This document shows, in pieces, positions 59,606 through 64,000 of a stretch of 64,000 bases of DNA; positions within the stretch are counted from its first letter, which is position 1, and each line of letters begins with the position of its first letter. Origin of the DNA: Rhodothermaceae bacterium (GTDB taxonomy: Bacteria; Bacteroidota; Rhodothermia; Rhodothermales; Bin80); assembly GCA_009841335.1 (NCBI GenBank), contig VXLY01000031.1, positions 61,289-125,288 of the forward strand, in the 5' to 3' direction. The notes under the pieces are model-generated. The model had not been told where the DNA came from. It worked only from the letters and a program-made list of their open reading frames with translations, and made no database searches. Position numbers and translations under genes: made by a program.

Positions 59606-60682
59606 TCATGGTTCAGACTGAGGAGATAGGAATCGATAGCGGAGAATCACTGGGTTACCAATTTCACCATTGGGAAGCGGCTCATGTTCGCCAATAGCAT
59701 AAAAATATCCACCGCCAGCTGCGAGAGGATAAGCCGGGGAAACCGTGCTGCGCGCTGGGAACTGTGCTGTATTGCTAGCCACGTTTAAACCGTATCCTTC
59801 ACCTGCACGCACATCGCCTAAGCTCCACCTACTGTCCAGGTCTGCGTAGACAACCATTCGTGTTGACCCATTGAGCGCAAAAACTGCAATTGTAGACGGA
59901 TACTCCTTTTGCAGTTCGAGTTTATTTTCTGGGGAAGCGTCGGGAAAATCTCTCGGTCTCCATTCGAAAAACTCGGGTTCGTATTGGATCCTTGACAAAC
60001 TTGATCCTACGGGTATCGCGTCCATGCTTTCGGCGTACACGTAGTATGCACCATCGTCGAAACAATCAATGGTCCTACCTCGCTGTCCCGCAAAATACGT
60101 ATTCAGGAAAATCAGGCGTGGCGGTTCAATGAGAACCTCTCCAATCGTCTCAAGCATTGGAGAGTAAATATTAGCCGTAGCCTCTTCTTCGATTTGGACC
60201 TGCTGAGTGAATATTGAGTCCTTGTACACGCAGAACGCTTTCGCCCAGGGCATCAACATTCTTTTTTCGGCAAAGCAGGTCCCGTCAGCTTCAAAGATGA
60301 CGGCACCGCCAGCAAATCTCATAGTCATTATGCGGTCATCTCCGATGAAACGAGTACTCCATGGATAGAAGTCTACGTCGTCAGGCAGGCATTCAGATGC
60401 GGAATAGGAACGTATATAGCTTCCTGATGGGGCAAACAGATAGGCGCTGTTAGCTAAATGGTCGGTTACCAGAATTTCTTCTCGTTGGCTGACGTCAAGA
60501 AACGCGACCTGTCCAATAAGTACAATCGGATCCAGTCGCAGCGTGTCCTGTAGCACAAACAGTTCTACAAAGGGCACTAATGGCGAGCGAACCGTGGCCA
60601 CCTTTGAATTCTCCGAAAGGCAACCTGCCGCAGGAAGAGCACAAAGAACGATGAATAGTTGAGCCCAAATCTTACGCTGCAT
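59606..60682 (-). CDS. 6-bladed beta-propeller lipoprotein
   Basis: A 358-residue lipoprotein with signal sequence and lipobox AAG-C (Cys about residue 21). The mature part has propeller-type strands (IGQVAFLDVSQREEILVTDHLANSAYLFAPSGSYIRSY region, then MTMRFAGGAVIFEADGTCFAEK) similar to the 6-bladed beta-propeller proteins abundant in Bacteroidota and Rhodothermota. No T9SS tail. Some Cys residues (CLPDDVD, DGTCF, AFCVY and DCFDDG) could pair. It stands alone; the Fic gene is divergent about 280 bp away. Function unknown; surface location is inferred from the lipobox. Confidence 0.65.
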   Translation of the reverse strand: MQRKIWAQLFIVLCALPAAGCLSENSKVATVRSPLVPFVELFVLQDTLRLDPIVLIGQVAFLDVSQREEILVTDHLANSAYLFAPSGSYIRSYSASECLPDDVDFYPWSTRFIGDDRIMTMRFAGGAVIFEADGTCFAEKRMLMPWAKAFCVYKDSIFTQQVQIEEEATANIYSPMLETIGEVLIEPPRLIFLNTYFAGQRGRTIDCFDDGAYYVYAESMDAIPVGSSLSRIQYEPEFFEWRPRDFPDASPENKLELQKEYPSTIAVFALNGSTRMVVYADLDSRWSLGDVRAGEGYGLNVASNTAQFPARSTVSPAYPLAAGGGYFYAIGEHEPLPNGEIGNPVILRYRFLSPQSEP

Positions 60683-60900
60683 ATATCAATGTGCCTCTTG
60701 CTAATTCAGTATTCGACTGGATTTGGCTTGTGTTCCGTGTGAAGCGCTTTGCGTTTGAGATCGCCCTATTCTTGAGTCGGGAGAAGCGCTGGATGTAGCT
60801 TCCATGCTAAGTGGTTCGGACAGCTCCGTTTCGCCTTTCCTGGCTTTGGACACATATTTCCATACTAACGAGACATGATGGAGTGGCAGTCGGCGATATT

Positions 60901-60931
60901 AAAATAAAGAAAAGGCCCTTTTCTTTATTTT
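60901..60931. promoter_or_regulatory. perfect 31-bp palindrome upstream of fic, probable operator
   Basis: AAAATAAAGAAAAGG (60901-60915) and CCTTTTCTTTATTTT (60917-60931) are exact reverse complements around a single C. The centre lies 48 bases and the right end 32 bases before the fic ATG. No gene precedes it on the plus strand, so it is not a terminator of an upstream gene; its position suggests an operator or promoter site, possibly bound by the C-terminal helix-turn-helix region of the Fic protein itself. Confidence 0.6.
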
Positions 60932-60963
60932 TGTGAAATCAAAATTAAGTTTCTTTACTTTGC

Positions 60964-62142
60964 ATGCACCCTCACGACGCGAGGTCTCGAATGGGACGTG
61001 ATGTTGTCATTTCTTCTGTGGGGGAGGAACGAGTTAAGGCATATCTGCCACCGCCGCTTCCCCCAGATCCACGAGTTAACATGGAGAAGTTAACTGCCAA
61101 ATTAGAAAAGGCCCATTGGGTCATGGGGAGACTAGATGGCATGACAGCAATTTTGCCAGATATTCCAATTTTCCTGAACACTTATGTCAGGCAGGAGGCG
61201 TTGCTGTCATCACAGATTGAAGGAATCCGATCATCATTATCTGATCTCTTACTTTTTGAAGTTGACAGTGCACCTGGGATTCCCATAGATGATGTACAGG
61301 AAGTGTCCAATTATGTGGCTGCGATGAACCATGGACTAAAGCGTACTGCAGAAGGTTTCCCATTAAATCAGCGCCTGATGCGGGAAATACATGAAATACT
61401 CCTTTCCGATGGCCGTGACAGCACAAAACTTCCAGGGGAATTTAGACGGTCGCAAAATTGGATCGGAGGATCCCGTCCAGGGAACGCCCTGTATGTGCCT
61501 CCTCCGCCAGAACATGTCGTTGATTTGATGGGCGATCTGGAGAAGTTTATTCACACAGATTACACCGAATACCCTACGCTAGTAAAGGCTGGCCTGATGC
61601 ATGCCCAATTTGAAACAATTCACCCATTCCTAGATGGGAATGGGCGCTTGGGAAGATTGCTAATTACGCTCCTATTGTGCACTAGTGGACTTCTGAGACA
61701 TCCGATTCTCTACCTCAGTCTGTATTTCAAGACACATAGATCTCATTATTACGAGCTTTTACAGCGCGTGCGCACCCATGGTGATTGGGATTCATGGCTT
61801 GAATTCTTTTTGGACGGGGTAATCCATACATCGGAGCACGCCATCGAAACTGCCAAAAAAATCCTTGGGTTGTTTGAGAGAGATTATGAGAAGATTAAAC
61901 AGTCTGGACGACTTGTGGCATCATCACTGCGGGTACATAAGGTACTGCAGAAGCGTCCAGTGCTTCCGGCATTGTATGCCGTCAGGAGTGCAGGCATTTC
62001 GTTACCTACAGTGTACAATGCTGTCAGGCACCTTCAAAGCATTGGCATCGTGAAAGAAGTAACCGGAAAGAGGAGGAATCGCGTCTTCGCATATGACGAG
62101 TATTTTCGGATTTTGAGCAATACCAGTGATCCTGTTGCATAA
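60964..62142 (+). CDS. Fic-family protein with N-terminal inhibitory motif and C-terminal winged helix
   Basis: A 392-residue Fic protein. The catalytic motif HPFLDGNGRLGR starts at H220. The N-terminal inhibitory helix carries S82-S-Q-I-E86-G-I, the class II autoinhibition motif (S/T-x3-E), so the enzyme is probably self-inhibited in its resting state. Fic proteins transfer AMP from ATP to hydroxyls of target proteins. The C-terminal part (about 320-385, SLRVHKVLQKRPVLPALYAVRSAGISLPTVYNAVRHLQSIGIVKEV) is a winged-helix DNA-binding domain, common in this subfamily. The ATG at 60964 follows the palindrome at 60901. Autoregulation is inferred; the target is unknown. Confidence 0.9.
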   Translation: MHPHDARSRMGRDVVISSVGEERVKAYLPPPLPPDPRVNMEKLTAKLEKAHWVMGRLDGMTAILPDIPIFLNTYVRQEALLSSQIEGIRSSLSDLLLFEVDSAPGIPIDDVQEVSNYVAAMNHGLKRTAEGFPLNQRLMREIHEILLSDGRDSTKLPGEFRRSQNWIGGSRPGNALYVPPPPEHVVDLMGDLEKFIHTDYTEYPTLVKAGLMHAQFETIHPFLDGNGRLGRLLITLLLCTSGLLRHPILYLSLYFKTHRSHYYELLQRVRTHGDWDSWLEFFLDGVIHTSEHAIETAKKILGLFERDYEKIKQSGRLVASSLRVHKVLQKRPVLPALYAVRSAGISLPTVYNAVRHLQSIGIVKEVTGKRRNRVFAYDEYFRILSNTSDPVA

Positions 62143-62246
62143 AGATTCTGACTTGTGGGTAAGACTGGCTTTCAGCCCCAACCGTAGTGAGATTTGTTGA
62201 AATTGACGAACTCGGCAAGGGGTCTGAAGAACGCAAAGACTCTTAA

Positions 62247-62465
62247 TTGACGCAAGCAAGTAGTTTTGGGTCCAAGGTGGTCGCGGCCTGCCTATATACA
62301 GGCATGACGGACTGTCAGGAGGTTCTTACGGATCCCTCGTATCACGGTCAGACCGTAGTGATGCCTTGTCCTCACATCGGAAACTACGGTGCACATGATG
62401 AGGATAGCAAGGTGGCGAAACCAGTGGCTTCTGCTTTGGTCGTACAAACATTCACCTCGGAGTAA
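62247..62465 (+). pseudogene. carA relic (carbamoyl-phosphate synthase small subunit fragment)
   Basis: The frame from 62247 to the TAA at 62463-62465 matches the N-terminal part of CarA. MTDCQEVLTDPSYHGQTVVM and PHIGNYGAHDEDS correspond to the family's MTGYQEILTDPSYxGQIVxM and IGNYGxNxED. After the stop the same frame shows SNLLAQEPLH, resembling the following SN-A-ESL segment, then more stops. About 70 of some 370 codons survive and the glutaminase domain is gone. It is a non-functional fragment between fic and the methyltransferase gene. Confidence 0.7.
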
Positions 62466-62558
62466 TCCAACCTACTGGCACAAGAACCTCTTCACTAAAT
62501 GTAGAGATAATCTACCCTGTCGTTTACGTAACTTGCCATAGAAATTCACACACTTCCG

Positions 62559-63188
62559 ATGACCTGTTGTGCTTCTGCTGACAACTTCTTTAATGATTCT
62601 CACGCTAAGCGTGACCTTCTCTGGTACAGACGCTTCGGCCCGCTACCCTCGGCACGCAAGATTTTGCGCGCGCTAGGGGACGTTCATAACCGAAGCTTCA
62701 TTGATGTTGGAGCTGGTGTAGGTGCGATCACACATGGCGCGTTGTTGCTTGGTGCGAAACATGTGACCGTCGTGGACGCCTCCAGTGCCTACCTGCAAAC
62801 CTTGCTCAAGGAGGCCCGGCTACAAAAGCACACCGACCGCATCAATACCTATCACGGGGATTTTGTTGAAATCGCACCTACCTTATCAAAAGCAGATGTT
62901 ATTACGATGGACCGCGTGATCTGCTGTTATGAAAATGTTACCGGTCTGCTTGAGGAAGCGTGCAAACGAGCCGCATGGCGTATTTGTATGTCCTTTCCTC
63001 GTCGAGCGTGGTGGTCCAAAGGCGCAATCCAGGGCTTCAATCTCGTGCAGCGGATGCGGCAACACGCATTTCGGGTTTATTACCACGATCCAGAATACGT
63101 GGATCAGTGTCTGGCAGATAGTGGCTTTGTACCTGTGAAGTTTGACAAATCCATACTATGGAGTGTGAGGCTATACGAACGACAGTAA
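62559..63188 (+). CDS. class I SAM-dependent methyltransferase
   Basis: A 209-residue class I methyltransferase. Motif I is SFIDVGAGVGAITHGALLLGA (about 46-66), with the acidic end of strand two at VTVVDASSAYLQTL and motif IV near VITMDRVICCYENV. The MDRVICCYEN pattern recalls Mg-protoporphyrin or small-molecule O-methyltransferases, but the substrate cannot be assigned. No signal peptide. Its stop is immediately followed by the start of the next gene (0-base gap), so the two are cotranscribed. N-terminal MTCCASADNFFNDSHAKRDL is a plausible start. Confidence 0.75.
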   Translation: MTCCASADNFFNDSHAKRDLLWYRRFGPLPSARKILRALGDVHNRSFIDVGAGVGAITHGALLLGAKHVTVVDASSAYLQTLLKEARLQKHTDRINTYHGDFVEIAPTLSKADVITMDRVICCYENVTGLLEEACKRAAWRICMSFPRRAWWSKGAIQGFNLVQRMRQHAFRVYYHDPEYVDQCLADSGFVPVKFDKSILWSVRLYERQ

Positions 63189-63950
63189 ATGCGTTGTCGA
63201 CCGTCATGGATATGTTTTTTCATACTGGCGGCCTCGCTGCTGACGGGCTGTAGTCCACTAAGACAAGCTATTCAAAACCGGCCCTGTTCCTTAGATTCAT
63301 CACAACCTTATGACACGGTGCACGTCAACCCTGCACTCCACAATATCACACTGCACTGGAAAAATCCGGAAACTGACGAACCCTTCAAAACCATTAGCAA
63401 TTTGGTTGAGTGGCTCGAGAATACAAGTCACTCAATTGTTGCAGTAACCAACGGCGGCATTTTTGAACCTGGACTTGTACCCACAGGACTCTATGTGGAA
63501 AACGGCCACGAATTGCAGCCCTTAAACCTTGATGACGGGTATGGCAACTTCTACCTGAAGCCCAACGGTGTATTTTTCGTTCGAGGCGACCATTTTGGTA
63601 TTCAGGAGGCTACACAGTTTGGCGAAGTAAAGACCGGAGTAGATTTTGCGCTGCAGTCAGGCCCCCTGATCCTGCATGACAACGAGATTCATCCTGCCTT
63701 CACGCCGGGCTCCAAGAATTGTCGCCTGCGCAGCGGCATCGGGGTATCTCCAAATGGGCACGCGATACTTGCAATCAGCAACGGCGCCGTCAGTTTTATT
63801 GACTTTGCGACCTGGTTCAGGGACACGGCAGGAATGGTCGACGCACTTTACCTAGACGGAGCAATCAGCACACTGTACAAGCGTGAGCATCCGAATATCT
63901 CGAAGGAGGTTTATGCTGGATTTCTCGCGGTAACTCGAAGGAAGGAGTAG
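63189..63950 (+). CDS. lipoprotein, phosphodiester glycosidase (NAGPA) family
   Basis: A 253-residue lipoprotein with lipobox LTG-C (Cys about residue 21). The mature domain matches the phosphodiester glycosidase (NAGPA, DUF2233-type) family. Visible blocks are VAVTNGGIFEPGLVPTGLYVENG, then FYLKPNGVFFV, FALQSGPLIL, the Arg-Ser-Gly motif CRLRSGIGVSPNG and ALYLDGAISTLY. Related enzymes release N-acetylglucosamine or similar sugars from phosphodiesters; bacterial substrates are mostly unknown. It starts on the base after the methyltransferase stop and its TAG ends at 63950, next to the tRNA-Gln gene. Confidence 0.85.
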   Translation: MRCRPSWICFFILAASLLTGCSPLRQAIQNRPCSLDSSQPYDTVHVNPALHNITLHWKNPETDEPFKTISNLVEWLENTSHSIVAVTNGGIFEPGLVPTGLYVENGHELQPLNLDDGYGNFYLKPNGVFFVRGDHFGIQEATQFGEVKTGVDFALQSGPLILHDNEIHPAFTPGSKNCRLRSGIGVSPNGHAILAISNGAVSFIDFATWFRDTAGMVDALYLDGAISTLYKREHPNISKEVYAGFLAVTRRKE

Positions 63951-64000
63951 TTGCCCCGCCAGGATTCGAACCTGGAACCTCCTGGTCCAGAGCCAGGCGC
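63951..64000 (-). tRNA. tRNA-Gln(CTG), partial at window edge
   Basis: On the minus strand the last 50 bases give a 3' half: anticodon stem CCTGG/CCAGG with loop CTCTGGA (anticodon CTG, Gln for CAG codons), T-arm CCAGG-TTCGAAT-CCTGG, acceptor strand CGGGGCA and discriminator A at 63951. CCA is not encoded. The 5' half lies beyond 64000. Confidence 0.85.

Noticed and set aside
59113..59697. 195-codon plus-strand frame across the decayed region
   Set aside because: It runs through repeat copy B and the 3' end of the convergent lipoprotein gene and has no domain; the region is better read as relics.

Overview
The window reads as chromosome of a Rhodothermota/Bacteroidota-type bacterium. Three large secreted proteins end in type IX secretion (T9SS) sorting domains of the YPNPFNP type. 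There is an Rpb6-like omega subunit, a short primary sigma factor without region 1.1, a SusC-like TonB receptor with an N-terminal carboxypeptidase-regulatory-like domain, and a DUF58/BatA/DUF4175/VWA locus typical of that group. No plasmid or phage backbone and no CRISPR array is visible. Family assignments come from reading motifs in the translations; no database search was run.

Layout. 0-8.3 kb: TonB receptor, an ISAzo13-type transposase relic, omega-uvrA, a PrcB-like lipoprotein. 7.5-12.1 kb (minus strand): TolC, MacA-type adaptor and ABC ATPase without a permease, and the primary sigma factor. 12.2-18.9 kb (minus): a choice-of-anchor-B propeller protein, tRNA-Val(CAC), an anti-sigma-like membrane protein, then the tightly packed der-nuoI-DinB-like-holA unit. 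19-27 kb: small lipoprotein genes, EcsC, uppP, NFACT/RqcH, a second choice-of-anchor-B protein with a T9SS tail, a VTT membrane protein and a TPR protein. 27.3-38.6 kb: Fur, acpP-fabF, metK, a secreted M36-like metalloprotease, ahcY, fdxA, rnd and a Nudix hydrolase.

39-49.3 kb holds the most coherent unusual locus. It is a plus-strand run of a YVTN propeller protein, DUF58, a BatA-type VWA membrane protein, a 1058-residue DUF4175 coiled-coil membrane protein, a VWA plus glutamine-amidotransferase-like membrane protein, and a secreted caspase/legumain-like protein whose usual catalytic Cys position appears to be Ser. Junctions are 4-12 bp gaps or an overlap. The MoxR ATPase that normally accompanies such genes is absent from the window.

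50-54 kb: a large T9SS subtilase in which the catalytic Asp position reads Glu. 54-55.5 kb: an FprA-type ferredoxin-NADP reductase. 55.5-62.5 kb is accessory and partly decayed: an AAA-type NTPase, a carboxypeptidase-regulatory-like lipoprotein, a direct repeat pair, a tentative Amt relic, a 6-bladed propeller lipoprotein, a Fic protein behind a perfect 31-bp palindrome, and a carA relic. The window ends with a methyltransferase, a phosphodiester glycosidase lipoprotein and a partial tRNA-Gln(CTG).
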